From assembly GCA_020637815.1 (NCBI GenBank), contig JACKJS010000002.1:372001-436000 (forward strand): DNA of 64,000 bases, written 5' to 3'. A model generated the notes under the pieces. That model was not told where the DNA came from. It searched no databases and saw only the letters and a list, made by a program, of their open reading frames with translations. Shown piece after piece: positions 1 to 8,947 of this stretch. Numbering within the stretch: position 1 is the first letter of the stretch; each line of letters starts with the position of its first letter. This stretch comes from Hyphomicrobiaceae bacterium. GTDB lineage: Bacteria > Pseudomonadota > Alphaproteobacteria > Rhizobiales > Methyloligellaceae. The translations under genes and the position numbers were made by a program.

Positions 1-54
1 CAGCATGAGATGGGCGAGAACCAATGCGATCGGAATGAAGGGCCTGAAGGTCAC
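1..54 (-). CDS. Possible N-terminus of a membrane or exported protein (cut by window edge)
   Basis: A GTG codon 12 bases after the stop of the upstream carboxypeptidase opens a frame that stays open to the window edge, giving 18 residues beginning MTFRPFIPIALVLAHL. The hydrophobic run suggests a membrane or signal segment. The same-strand position directly behind the carboxypeptidase would fit an operon. No clear ribosome binding site is seen and too little is visible to name a family, so this is a weak call. Confidence 0.25.
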   Translation of the reverse strand, partial: MTFRPFIPIALVLAHLML

Positions 55-66
55 GGGCCGGCCGGA

Positions 67-1056
67 TCAGTTGACCGGAAACGACAGCGCCGGAAGCTCC
101 GCGAGCTCGGTGACGGGCGCATCGAGCCGGAAGAACTCGGGTCTGACCTCCGACTGGCGCGTCTTCGGGCCCGGACCGCAAATGACGGCGCGCAAATGCG
201 CGGGCTGGTCTTCGCGATCGGCCGGGATGGCGAGGCCGTTCAAGCTGGTGCCGAACAGCGATTTCCAGAAATAGCGTTTGAAGCCGTTCTCGAGCAGTTG
301 GGCGGCACGGATATTGCGCACCCGGGTCGAAGGCTCTCCAAGAACCACGGCGACGAGCTTGCGACCGTCCCGGGTCGCGCTGACCACGATGTTGAAGCCG
401 GAGTCGCATATGAATCCGGTCTTCATCCCGTCCGCGCCAGAAAACGTCCGGAGCAGTCCGTTATGCGTGCGAAGTTCCCGATTGCCGACGTTCACCGTCG
501 TCATGGCGAAGATGTCGGCATATTCGGGGAATTCGATGATCAGCGCGCGGGCGAGGCGGGCAAGATCGCGCGCGGTAGTGTACTGTTCCTCGTTGGGCAG
601 GCCGTTCGGATTTGCAAAGTGAGTGCTTGTCATGCCGAGGCGCTTCGCCGCCTCGTTCATGCGCGCCACGAAGCCTTCCTCCGAGCCGCCGACCGTTTCT
701 GCCACCATCATCGCGACGTCGTTGGCGGACTTGACGATGATCACTTTGATCGCCGTTTCGAGCGGGATCGAGGTGCCGACGGGAAGCCCAAGTTTGGTGG
801 GCGGCTCTTGCAACGCCTTCTTGGTGACGATCGTAGGCGTGTCCGGCTTCATCTCGCCGTTTCGAAGCGCGTGGAAGGCCACATAGGCGGTCATCATCTT
901 GGTGAGCGAGGCGGGGAACCACAGCACGTCCGGGTCCTCGGCATAAAAGACCGTGCCGTTATAGGGTTCGAAGACGAGGGCGGGACTGGCTTCGGCGGCC
1001 GTCGGGGCCACAAGGGCGAGAACGGCGAAAAGGCTAAGAAAGGCACGCCTCAGCAT
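67..1056 (-). CDS. D-alanyl-D-alanine carboxypeptidase (penicillin-binding protein, peptidase S11)
   Basis: A 329-residue exported serine peptidase that trims the terminal D-alanine from peptidoglycan stem peptides in the periplasm. It has a signal peptide (about residues 1-23) and the three signature motifs of the S11/PBP family: SLTK at 50-53 (nucleophile Ser50, Lys53), SAN at 110-112, and KTG near residue 212. The start ATG has an AGGGA-type ribosome binding site about 15 bases upstream. Length fits the short DacC/DacF-like alphaproteobacterial enzymes that end soon after the catalytic domain. Nothing in the context links it to the methylotrophy genes. Confidence 0.93.
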   Translation of the reverse strand: MLRRAFLSLFAVLALVAPTAAEASPALVFEPYNGTVFYAEDPDVLWFPASLTKMMTAYVAFHALRNGEMKPDTPTIVTKKALQEPPTKLGLPVGTSIPLETAIKVIIVKSANDVAMMVAETVGGSEEGFVARMNEAAKRLGMTSTHFANPNGLPNEEQYTTARDLARLARALIIEFPEYADIFAMTTVNVGNRELRTHNGLLRTFSGADGMKTGFICDSGFNIVVSATRDGRKLVAVVLGEPSTRVRNIRAAQLLENGFKRYFWKSLFGTSLNGLAIPADREDQPAHLRAVICGPGPKTRQSEVRPEFFRLDAPVTELAELPALSFPVN

Positions 1057-1374
1057 GAATATTTGTCCCTCTCAAATGCAGCGGCTCTTGCGATTGGGCT
1101 GCTACGATCGGCTGCAATGGGCTGACGTTCTCGTCCCGACAAGCGGCCAGTTCCGCGCGCTGCCTGCATTGCACTCTTCGGCGAGACGCCCGTAGTGCAG
1201 GCCGTCCGCCCTATTTCACACGCAAATTCGACTCTTCCGTGACGGGCGTTCCCCTCGCAGGTTCCTGAATCACGTACCTGCGACACCCACTGCCACACTA
1301 GCGCGCCAGCCTTGTTTCGCAACCCGGCGCGGTGCGGCGGGTCCCAGTTGCATCGTCCGCGCGCCGAACCTGAT
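1057..1374. other. Non-coding gap, about 320 bases
   Basis: Between two minus-strand genes. I see no convincing small gene, RNA or terminator. It probably carries the promoter of the carboxypeptidase, but no clear -35/-10 pair stands out. Confidence 0.4.
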
Positions 1375-2142
1375 TTAGCTGTGGCGGACGATCCACGCAA
1401 CGGCGTCCGCGAGATCGTTGGCCACTGCGGTCGGCGGCGGATCGAAGCGATCTTCGTCGCCGTCGCGATACTTGCCGGTGCGCACCAGCACGGCGTTCGA
1501 AAGGCCTGCCTTGAGTGCGCCCGCCACGTCCGACTCGGCGTCATCCCCCACCATCACGGCCTCCTCCGGCGCGCAATCCATGCTCTCGAGCGCGGCGTCG
1601 AAGAAATCGGGAGAGGGCTTGCCGAGAACGATCGCGTCTTCACCGCAAGAATATTCCAGCGCGGTGACGAAGGCGCCCGCATCGAGACTGAGTTGACCGT
1701 CGTCGCCCTGGAAGATCCGGTTCTTGGCGAGCGCGAGGAAGGATGCGCCATCGATCAGTGCGCGGAAGGCCCGGTTCATGTTCGCATAGGTGAACGCATC
1801 GCCCGCATCGCCGACGACAACGGCGCGTGTGCCACGCACGGGGATGTCGGCGAACTCTTCTTCGAGGTTGGGGTGCACGAGCAGGACGGGGGAGGCATCG
1901 TGGTCGGTCAGCCATTGCAGCGCGGCTTGTCCGGGCGTGAACAGTTCGTCGTCGGTCATGTCGAGCCCGAACGCGTTCAGTCGCGCAAGGAGCATCTGCT
2001 TGGTCTTCGTCGTGGTATTCGTCACGAAGCGGATCGGCAGGCCGGCCTCGCGCAATTCCGCGATCGCCTCCAAGGCGCCCGGGAGCACGTGGTCTCCCTC
2101 GTAGACGACTCCTGCTAGATCGAGAACAACGCCGCGGATCAT
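1375..2142 (-). CDS. HAD-superfamily hydrolase, subfamily IIA (HDHD2/LHPP-like)
   Basis: A 255-residue cytosolic phosphatase-like protein. Motif I reads DLAGV near the N-terminus, the HDHD2-type variant of DxDxT in which the second Asp is replaced. Motif II is the TNTT segment. Lys lies in VLGKPSPDFF, and the acidic motif III/IV is MVGDDAESD, which would bind Mg2+. The large C2 cap between motifs II and III is typical of class IIA. A frame start 12 codons upstream exists (2178), but the ATG at 2142 begins exactly at the conserved MIRGVVLDL core and has an AGGG sequence just before it. The substrate cannot be read from sequence. Confidence 0.85.
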   Translation of the reverse strand: MIRGVVLDLAGVVYEGDHVLPGALEAIAELREAGLPIRFVTNTTTKTKQMLLARLNAFGLDMTDDELFTPGQAALQWLTDHDASPVLLVHPNLEEEFADIPVRGTRAVVVGDAGDAFTYANMNRAFRALIDGASFLALAKNRIFQGDDGQLSLDAGAFVTALEYSCGEDAIVLGKPSPDFFDAALESMDCAPEEAVMVGDDAESDVAGALKAGLSNAVLVRTGKYRDGDEDRFDPPPTAVANDLADAVAWIVRHS

Positions 2143-2337
2143 GCGCCCTAGGTTGCGCGGCCAAGCGCGCCGGATCAAGCGTTGTGGCGTTGCGGGTTAG
2201 GCCCAAACCGGGCGCCAACCAGGGCGCGCGAAGCGCGACTCCCCTGCCGATCTCCGGCGGCGGTCTCTATCGCTCAACGGGCGATCCCCTTACGCTCGTG
2301 CCCGTGGCCGAGGGTTTCGCCGCGGATCGGGGTCTGA

Positions 2338-3069
2338 ATGAGTGCGAATTTCGAAGAACTCGATTATTGCCCGACGCCAATTGGGCCTCTCAGTCTGCGC
2401 CGCCGCAAGGAGCTCAAGCTCGGCGTGGATGTGTTCGAGATCAAGCTCGGCGACGAGTACCTGATGTCGAGCCTTTTTACTGCGTCCGAGATCGCCCTGG
2501 CGCAGCTGGGGCTCGAGACACGGGGTGGCGAGGCTTTGGACGTGGTGGTCGGCGGCCTCGGGCTCGGCTACACGGCCAAAGCCGTGCTCAGCCACGAAAC
2601 CGTCTCGTCGCTCCTTGTCGTGGATTTTCTGGAGCCGGTCATCGAATGGCATCGGACGGGTCTGCTCCCGCTCGGGCCGGAATTGACCGGCGATGCGCGT
2701 TGCCGTTTCCGCCGGGGCGATTTCTTCGTGCTGTCGGGTTCGGAGGCGGGATTCGATCCCGAAACGCCGGGACGGAAATTCGATGTGGTTCTGGCCGATA
2801 TCGATCATTCGCCGGCGGCTTTGCTCGATGCGGGCAACGGGTCCTTCTACAGGCCGGACGGCCTCCGCCGTCTCACCGCTCATCTTCGTCCCGGCGGCGT
2901 TTTCGGTCTGTGGTCCGACGACAGGCCGGATGCGGCTTTCACGGAGCGGCTAGCCGGCGTCTTCGGCGCCGCAAGGGCGGAACCGGTGACCTTCCACAAT
3001 CCCCTTCTGGACCGGCCATTCACGCAGACGGTCTACATTGCGCAATTGGGAAGCGGGGCGGAACGATGA
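2338..3069 (+). CDS. Spermidine-synthase-like SAM-dependent methyltransferase
   Basis: A 243-residue Rossmann-fold protein of the spermidine synthase-like group. The glycine-rich SAM/decarboxy-SAM binding loop is VVGGLGLGYTAKAV, followed by an acidic strand end (VVDFLEPVIEWH) and the ADIDHSP segment where polyamine synthases carry catalytic Asp. Such stand-alone short proteins are usually annotated as methyltransferases rather than true spermidine synthases, and no speE partner gene (speD) is nearby. The stop overlaps the start of the following zinc-finger gene by four bases (ATGA), so the two are very likely co-translated. Confidence 0.8.
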   Translation: MSANFEELDYCPTPIGPLSLRRRKELKLGVDVFEIKLGDEYLMSSLFTASEIALAQLGLETRGGEALDVVVGGLGLGYTAKAVLSHETVSSLLVVDFLEPVIEWHRTGLLPLGPELTGDARCRFRRGDFFVLSGSEAGFDPETPGRKFDVVLADIDHSPAALLDAGNGSFYRPDGLRRLTAHLRPGGVFGLWSDDRPDAAFTERLAGVFGAARAEPVTFHNPLLDRPFTQTVYIAQLGSGAER

Positions 3070-3407
3070 TCGATGCGGATCTCGACCTGGCAGTTCTGCG
3101 CGCCTCGCTCGTGGCCCGTCTCGAGGACCTGCGGGCCGCCAGCGCGACGTCGTCCGAGAGCCGCCGGCCCGTGGAACTCGATCAGACCTCGGTCGGCCGG
3201 GTGTCGCGCATGGACGCCATGCAGGTGCAGGCCATGGCGCTGGCGATGGAACGGCGGCGCCACGACGAGGCACGGCGGATCGAGGCCGCCATAGGCCGGA
3301 TCGACGACGGCGAGTATGGCTATTGCATCGCTTGCGGAGAGGAAATGTCCGCCAAACGCCTCGCGGTAGACCCGACGATTCCGACCTGTATCCGCTGCGC
3401 GGCCTAG
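3066..3407 (+). CDS. DksA/TraR C4-type zinc-finger protein
   Basis: A 113-residue protein whose N-terminal helical part is followed by a C4 zinc finger: Cys87, Cys90, Cys108 and Cys111 in the arrangement YCIAC-x17-CIRC. The DGEYGYC and AKRLAxDPT stretches are standard for the DksA/TraR family, which binds in the RNA polymerase secondary channel or acts as a smaller regulator. The start is the ATG overlapping the upstream methyltransferase stop. The gene converges with glycerate kinase, and the two stop regions overlap by four bases. It is shorter than DksA proper, so a TraR/YbiI-like role is more likely. Confidence 0.85.
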   Translation: MIDADLDLAVLRASLVARLEDLRAASATSSESRRPVELDQTSVGRVSRMDAMQVQAMALAMERRRHDEARRIEAAIGRIDDGEYGYCIACGEEMSAKRLAVDPTIPTCIRCAA

Positions 3408-4663
3408 GGCTTGTCGATAAAGATCAAACGCAGATCGTTCACGTTGGTCATTGTCGGGCCGGTCTCGAGCAGATCGCCAATGCCCTTGAAGAAGGTGTAA
3501 GGGTCGTTGTTGGCGAGCATGGCCTTGGCGCTGATGCCGGCGGCTTCGGCACGCTTCAGCGTGTCGGGATAGATCAGCGCGCCGGCATTGTCCTCCGAGC
3601 CATCTACGCCGTCCGTATCTCCGGCCAGCGCGTAGATGTTTGGAGCCCCATCGAGCGCGATGGCCAGCGACAGCAGGAATTCGGTGTTGGGGCCGCCCTT
3701 GCCATTGCCAGTCAGCGTGATCGTGGTTTCGCCGCCTGAGATGAGCACGCATGGCGGTTCGGCCGGCTGGCCGCGCAGCGCGCATTGGCGGGCGATGCCG
3801 GCATGGACCAATCCGACATCCCGCGATTCACCCTCGATGCTGTCGCCGAGGATCAACGGTGTGATACCCGCCTCGCGCGCGACCGCGGCCGCGGCCTCCA
3901 GAGAGGCTTGAGGCGTGGCGATCATGATGTTCTCGACACGTTCGAAACATTTGTCGCCGGGCTTCGGCGTCTCTTCGATGGTGTCGAGAACTTTCCGAAC
4001 AGCGGGAGGTAAGTTGATCTTGTATTTCTCGACGATGGCAATTGCGTCCGCATTGGTTGAGGGGTCCGGAACGGTCGGGCCCGATGCGATGATGGAGGCA
4101 TCGTCGCCCGGCACGTCCGAAATCATCAGCGCGACGACGTTCGCCGGGTAGGCGGCGCGTGCCAAGCGTCCGCCCTTGATCGCCGAAAGATGCTTCCGCA
4201 CCGTGTTCATTTCGGAAATGGTCGCGCCGCTCGCGAGCAGCGCCTTGTTCACCGCTTGCTTGTCCTCAAGCGAAATGCCTTCGGCCGGTGCGGCAAGAAG
4301 CGCCGAGCCGCCACCGGAAATCAACGCGAGAACGAGATCGTCTTCGGTAAGACCTTGAACGGCCTCGAAAATTCTCTTCGCCGCCTCGCGGCCGGCCTGG
4401 TCTGGAACGGGATGCGCAGCCTCGACGACTTCGAGACGCTCCGTCGGCAGTCTATAGCCGTAGCGGGTGACGACAACACCATCGAGAGGGCCGTCCCAGG
4501 CGTCTTCCAACGCCTTGGCCATGGCTCCGGAAGCCTTGCCGCCGCCTATGATGACGGTGCGTCCTTTAGGGCGCGGCGGCAGATGCGCGGGCACGCACAG
4601 AGATGGCAGCGCGGCGTCCACGCCGGCTTTGAACATGGCCTTCAGCAGCTTCTCGGGCGTCAT
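3404..4663 (-). CDS. gck: Glycerate 2-kinase (MOFRL family)
   Basis: A 419-residue enzyme phosphorylating D-glycerate to 2-phosphoglycerate, the step that moves serine-cycle carbon into PEP. Family marks are the IIGGGKASGAMA loop with Lys43, the SGGGSALL nucleotide-binding stretch around 115-122, and the C-terminal MOFRL domain with SGGETT, GPNTEFLL and AGDTDGVDG. Length matches the family. The start is preceded by a strong GGGAGGGAG ribosome binding site. It is transcribed divergently from ftfL across a 149-base promoter region, so kinase and serine-cycle operon probably share control. The assignment is firm on sequence and context. Confidence 0.96.
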   Translation of the reverse strand: MTPEKLLKAMFKAGVDAALPSLCVPAHLPPRPKGRTVIIGGGKASGAMAKALEDAWDGPLDGVVVTRYGYRLPTERLEVVEAAHPVPDQAGREAAKRIFEAVQGLTEDDLVLALISGGGSALLAAPAEGISLEDKQAVNKALLASGATISEMNTVRKHLSAIKGGRLARAAYPANVVALMISDVPGDDASIIASGPTVPDPSTNADAIAIVEKYKINLPPAVRKVLDTIEETPKPGDKCFERVENIMIATPQASLEAAAAVAREAGITPLILGDSIEGESRDVGLVHAGIARQCALRGQPAEPPCVLISGGETTITLTGNGKGGPNTEFLLSLAIALDGAPNIYALAGDTDGVDGSEDNAGALIYPDTLKRAEAAGISAKAMLANNDPYTFFKGIGDLLETGPTMTNVNDLRLIFIDKP

Positions 4664-4718
4664 GACTTTCTACTCCCTCCCCACTATTCGGTATTGACGA
4701 TTGAAACTGCACAGACGA

Positions 4719-4732
4719 TTGCCAGAAGGCAA
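4719..4732. promoter_or_regulatory. Candidate LysR-type operator in the gck/ftfL divergent promoter
   Basis: Perfect inverted repeat TTGCC-AGAA-GGCAA lying between the two divergent genes, containing the T-N11-A core that LysR-type regulators recognise. QscR, a CbbR-like LysR regulator, controls serine-cycle genes in Methylobacterium extorquens. That it binds here is inference only. Confidence 0.4.
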
Positions 4733-4812
4733 GCGAATGAATACGGTGCCCGTCCGTTTCGCGGAAAGCGTCATCTGGTTGGAACAACAATTTGCGGTGG
4801 GAGTGAACGACA

Positions 4813-6519
4813 ATGTCTGAGGGCTCGAGCGAGCAGCACAAGAAGCCGAAATCCGATATCGAGATCAGTCAAGCGGCCACGATGCGGCCAATCCTCGATG
4901 TGGCGAAGGACAAGCTCGGAATCGATGCAGACGACCTGATTCCTTACGGCCACTATAAGGCGAAGGTCTCCCTCGACTACATCGACAGTCTAAAAGACAG
5001 GCCCGACGGCAAGCTGGTCCTGGTCACGGCGATTACGCCGACGCCCGCCGGCGAGGGAAAAACGACGACCACGGTCGGTCTCGGCGACGCGCTCAATCTG
5101 ATCGGTAAGAAGACGATCATGTGTTTGCGCGAGCCCAGTCTGGGCCCATGCTTCGGCATGAAGGGTGGCGCGGCCGGCGGCGGTTATGCGCAAGTCGTGC
5201 CGATGGAGGACATCAACCTCCATTTCACCGGCGACTTCCATGCGATCGGTGCCGCAAACAACCTGTTGGCCGCGTTGATCGACAACCACATCTATTGGGG
5301 CAACAAACTCGACATCGATGCGCGCCGGGTCACATGGCGCCGCGGCATCGACATGAACGACCGCGCGCTGCGTTCGATCGTCTCCTCGCTCGGCGGCGTC
5401 TCGAACGGCTTTCCGCGTGAAGCGGGCTTCGACATCGTCGTTGCCTCCGAGGTCATGGCGATCTTCTGCCTCGCCAAGGACCGCGCCGATTTGCAGCGGC
5501 GTCTCGGCCAGATCCAGGTCGGCCAGACGCAGGATAAGGGTGCCATTACCGCAAGCGACCTTTCCGCCGCTGGCGCCATGGCGGCCCTGCTGAAGGATGC
5601 GCTTGCGCCCAATTTGGTTCAGACGCTTGAGAACAACCCGGCCTTCATCCATGGCGGTCCGTTCGCTAACATCGCCCACGGTTGTAACTCCGTGATCGCC
5701 ACCAAGGCGGCGTTGAAACTTGGCGACTATGTCGTCACGGAGGCTGGCTTCGGCGCCGACCTCGGTGCGGAGAAATTCTTCGACATCAAATGCCGCAAAG
5801 CGGGGATCAAGCCTAACTGCGTGGTGGTCGTAGCAACGATCCGTGCACTGAAGATGCATGGTGGCGTGGCCAAGGACGATCTCAAGAAGGAGAATCTCGA
5901 CGCGCTGGAGAAGGGCTTCGCCAACCTCGAGAAACACATCGAGAACGTGCGCAAGTTCCATGTTCCGGTGGTTGTCGCCGTGAACCGCTTCTCGCTCGAT
6001 ACGGACGACGAGATTGCGCTCTTGAAGCGTCTGTGCTCGACGGCGAGCGCCGAATGCGTGATGTCCGACCATTGGGCGCTCGGCGGCGAAGGTGCCAGGG
6101 AACTGGCCGAGACCGTTGTCCGGACCATCGATACCAAGCCGTCGGACTTCAAGCCGCTCTATTCCGACGATATGTCTCTGTGGGACAAGACGCGGACCAT
6201 CGCCCAGGAGCTTTATGGCGCCGAGGACATCACCGCGCCCAAGGCCATCCGCGATAAATTCGCCGAGCTCGAGAAGCAGGGCTTTGGCAAATTCCCGATC
6301 TGCGTGGCGAAGACTCAGTACAGCTTCACCACCAATCCGGACGCCAAGGGCGTGCCGCTCGGCCACACGATTCCGGTCCGTGAAGTCCGGTTGTCGGCCG
6401 GTGCCGAGTTCGTCGTTGTCATCTGCGGTGACATCATGACGATGCCCGGCCTGCCGCGCGTGCCGGCCGCCAACAACATCGAGTTGAGCGCGAACGGCAA
6501 GATTACCGGTTTGTTCTAG
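4813..6519 (+). CDS. ftfL: Formate--tetrahydrofolate ligase
   Basis: A 568-residue ATP-dependent ligase joining formate to tetrahydrofolate to give 10-formyl-H4F, the entry of C1 units into the assimilatory H4F branch. The P-loop TPAGEGKTTT lies near residues 77-86, followed by the EPSLGPCFGMKGGAAGGGYAQ active-site region and the conserved LTASDxMAAL-like segment (here ASDLSAAGAMAAL). Length is normal for the monofunctional enzyme. The ATG has a GGGAG ribosome binding site about 10 bases upstream. It leads the serine-cycle cluster and is divergent from gck. With FchA and MtdA downstream it makes the route from formate to methylene-H4F. Confidence 0.97.
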   Translation: MSEGSSEQHKKPKSDIEISQAATMRPILDVAKDKLGIDADDLIPYGHYKAKVSLDYIDSLKDRPDGKLVLVTAITPTPAGEGKTTTTVGLGDALNLIGKKTIMCLREPSLGPCFGMKGGAAGGGYAQVVPMEDINLHFTGDFHAIGAANNLLAALIDNHIYWGNKLDIDARRVTWRRGIDMNDRALRSIVSSLGGVSNGFPREAGFDIVVASEVMAIFCLAKDRADLQRRLGQIQVGQTQDKGAITASDLSAAGAMAALLKDALAPNLVQTLENNPAFIHGGPFANIAHGCNSVIATKAALKLGDYVVTEAGFGADLGAEKFFDIKCRKAGIKPNCVVVVATIRALKMHGGVAKDDLKKENLDALEKGFANLEKHIENVRKFHVPVVVAVNRFSLDTDDEIALLKRLCSTASAECVMSDHWALGGEGARELAETVVRTIDTKPSDFKPLYSDDMSLWDKTRTIAQELYGAEDITAPKAIRDKFAELEKQGFGKFPICVAKTQYSFTTNPDAKGVPLGHTIPVREVRLSAGAEFVVVICGDIMTMPGLPRVPAANNIELSANGKITGLF

Positions 6520-6644
6520 CAGGGCCCTCTCCGGGTCAGCAAAAGGGTTGCCAGGCGCGTTGGCGGACGCTACGACCATACTAAAGTCGTATGCTCGCCG
6601 GCCGAACGGGCCGGGCAGCCCAACAATCCCTTGGAGAGGAAACC

Positions 6645-7856
6645 ATGGCTGGAGCCAGGTGTTCGGGCCGTAACTTTCTGTTTGTGCCGGGGCCGACCAA
6701 TGTGCCGGACCGGATTCTCCGCGCGATGCACATCCCCATGGAGGATCATCGGTCGCCGGACTTTCCCAAGCTGACGGTTCCGCTGTTCGACGGGATGAAG
6801 AAGGTCTACCAGACCGATGAAGGTCGCGTGGTGATCTTCCCGTCGAGCGGTACGGGCGCGTGGGAAGCCGCCCTGACAAATACGCGGTCGCCCGGGGACA
6901 AGCTGCTCGCCCCGCGTTTCGGTCAGTTCAGCCACCTCTGGATCGAGCTTGCCCGCCGCCATGGGCTTGAGGTCATCGTCCAGGAGGAAGTGTGGGGCAC
7001 CGGCGCGAATCCGGACCGGATCGAAGACGCGCTACGTGCGGACAAAAACCACGAAATCAAGGGGGTTCTGGTGGTCCACAACGAGACCGCCACGGGCGTG
7101 ACGTCGGACGTCGCCGCAGTGCGGCGCGCGATCGATGCGGCCGGCCATCCGGCGTTGCTTTATGTGGACGGCGTCAGTTCCATCGGCAGCCTCGATTTCC
7201 AGTTCGACGAGTGGGGTGTGGACCTCGCGATCACCGGCTCCCAAAAGGGCATGATGCTGCCCGCCGGGCTCGGTATTCTCTGCGCCAGCCCAAAGGCGCT
7301 GGCGCAGATGGAAAATGCCAAGTGCACGCGTGCGTATTTCAACCTCGCAGACCACTTCAACACGAATCCGGGCGGTTATTTTCCCTACACGCCCGCTTTG
7401 CCGCTTCTCTATGGCTTGCGGGAGTCGCTGGCGATGCTGTTCGAGGAGGGGCTTGAGAACGTCTTTGCCCGGCATCGCTATCTTGCCAGCGGAACGCGCG
7501 CGGCTGCTGAGGCTTGGGGCCTGTCGCTTTGCGCGAAAGCGCCGAAATGGCAATCCGATACGGTCAGCGCGATCATGGTGCCGGAAGGCTTCAGCGGCGC
7601 GGACGTGATCAGCCGCGCCTATAACCGCTACAATCTTGCATTGGGTGCGGGACTCTCCGAGATGGCCGGAAAGCTGTTCCGCATCGGCCATCTTGGCGAT
7701 CTGAACGAACTTATGCTGCTCGGAGCCATTTCCGGCGCCGAGATGGCGATGCGCGATGTCGGCATCCCGGTCGAGCTTGGCTCGGGCGTGGCCGCAGCGC
7801 AGGAATGCTTCCGTAACGCCGACGGTGCCGCCGAGCAGCGACTGGCTGCGGAGTAG
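6645..7856 (+). CDS. sga: Serine--glyoxylate aminotransferase
   Basis: A 403-residue class V PLP aminotransferase that converts serine plus glyoxylate to hydroxypyruvate plus glycine, a hallmark serine-cycle reaction. The PLP lysine is Lys201 in TGSQKGMM. The N-terminal RNFLFVPGPTNVP and the SSIGSLDFQFDEWGVD segment are typical. An earlier in-frame ATG at 6591 exists, but the ATG at 6645 has the ribosome binding site GGAGAGG and gives the family N-terminus. It sits 125 bases after ftfL and precedes hprA, which uses its product. The order matches the Methylobacterium serine-cycle cluster. Confidence 0.96.
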   Translation: MAGARCSGRNFLFVPGPTNVPDRILRAMHIPMEDHRSPDFPKLTVPLFDGMKKVYQTDEGRVVIFPSSGTGAWEAALTNTRSPGDKLLAPRFGQFSHLWIELARRHGLEVIVQEEVWGTGANPDRIEDALRADKNHEIKGVLVVHNETATGVTSDVAAVRRAIDAAGHPALLYVDGVSSIGSLDFQFDEWGVDLAITGSQKGMMLPAGLGILCASPKALAQMENAKCTRAYFNLADHFNTNPGGYFPYTPALPLLYGLRESLAMLFEEGLENVFARHRYLASGTRAAAEAWGLSLCAKAPKWQSDTVSAIMVPEGFSGADVISRAYNRYNLALGAGLSEMAGKLFRIGHLGDLNELMLLGAISGAEMAMRDVGIPVELGSGVAAAQECFRNADGAAEQRLAAE

Positions 7857-7986
7857 GAGGCCGGGCACTTCACGTACAAGCGCACGGTCAGGACGAAACA
7901 CAATCCGGAGCGGGGCGTCCCTGTCCCGGATGAGAACTTCGAGGGCGCGGACGATTGTTTCCCGCCCGGAACACATGGGGGGTGCA

Positions 7987-8928
7987 GTGGAGCACGAGAT
8001 CGTTTTCCTCGATCGCGAGTCGGTTGGCGCCGATGTCCGCAAGGCCAATTTTCCGCATAAATACACAGAGTACCAATCGACCTGGACGCCCGAGGATATC
8101 GCCGAGCGTCTGAAGGACGCCACCATCGCCGTCATCAACAAGGTGCCGATGCGCGAGGAGGTCCTGAAGCAGCTGCCCAAGCTGAAGCTGATCGCCGTGG
8201 CGGCGACGGGCACCGACGTTGTCGACAAGGCCTATTGCAAGGCCAATGGGATCTCCGTCGTCAACATCCGCGGTTATGCCTTCAACACCGTGCCCGAGCA
8301 CGTGATCGCGCTGATGTTCGCGCTCCGCCGGAACCTGTTCGCCTATGTCGAAGATACCCGGAACGGCCGCTGGGCGGAGGTCGATCAATTTTGCTTCTTC
8401 GATCATCCGATCCGCGACATCGCTGGATCGACCATGGGCATCGTGGGCTACGGCGCCATCGGCAAGGCCGTGGCCAAGCGGGCCGAATGCCTCGGCATGA
8501 AGATCCTGCCGTATGACGCTTTCCCGCAGGAAGGCCTCGTCGATCTGGAAACCGTGCTCAAGGAGAGCGATGTCATCACGCTTCACTGTCCGCTGACGCC
8601 CGAGACGGAGAATATGATCGGCGAGAAGGAGCTGAAGATGATGAAGCCCACGTCGATCCTCATCAACACGGCGCGGGGCGGACTGGTCGACGAAGCCGCG
8701 CTTGCCGAGGCCTTGAAGGCCGGAACGATCGCGGGTGCGGGGTTCGATGTGTTGACCAAGGAGCCGCCGAAGGAAGGCAATATCCTGCTCGATCTCAAAA
8801 TGCCGAATTTCATCCTCACGCCGCACGTGGCCTGGGCGAGCCGGGAAGCGATGCAAATCCTGGCCGATCAACTCATCGACAATATCGAGGCGTTCGTCGG
8901 CGGGAATCCGCAGAACGTCGTCGAGTAA
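7987..8928 (+). CDS. hprA: NAD(P)H-dependent hydroxypyruvate reductase (D-2-hydroxyacid dehydrogenase)
   Basis: A 313-residue enzyme reducing hydroxypyruvate to D-glycerate for glycerate kinase. The Rossmann loop is GYGAIG near residues 152-157. Catalytic Arg lies in NTARGGLVDE and the catalytic His is His280 in TPHVAWAS. I choose the GTG at 7987 because it follows a G-rich Shine-Dalgarno stretch and gives the same N-terminal length as known HprA (VFLDRES motif at the same distance). The in-frame ATG at 7975 is the alternative. The frame is also open much further upstream, into sga, but that part resembles nothing. It lies 130 bases after sga. Confidence 0.95.
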   Translation: MEHEIVFLDRESVGADVRKANFPHKYTEYQSTWTPEDIAERLKDATIAVINKVPMREEVLKQLPKLKLIAVAATGTDVVDKAYCKANGISVVNIRGYAFNTVPEHVIALMFALRRNLFAYVEDTRNGRWAEVDQFCFFDHPIRDIAGSTMGIVGYGAIGKAVAKRAECLGMKILPYDAFPQEGLVDLETVLKESDVITLHCPLTPETENMIGEKELKMMKPTSILINTARGGLVDEAALAEALKAGTIAGAGFDVLTKEPPKEGNILLDLKMPNFILTPHVAWASREAMQILADQLIDNIEAFVGGNPQNVVE

Positions 8929-8947
8929 CGCGTAAAGGGGAAACGCA

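Noticed and set aside
4990..6879. 629-codon open frame antisense to ftfL
   Set aside because: Shadow of a high-GC coding region; no motif or ribosome binding site, and the plus strand is clearly ftfL.
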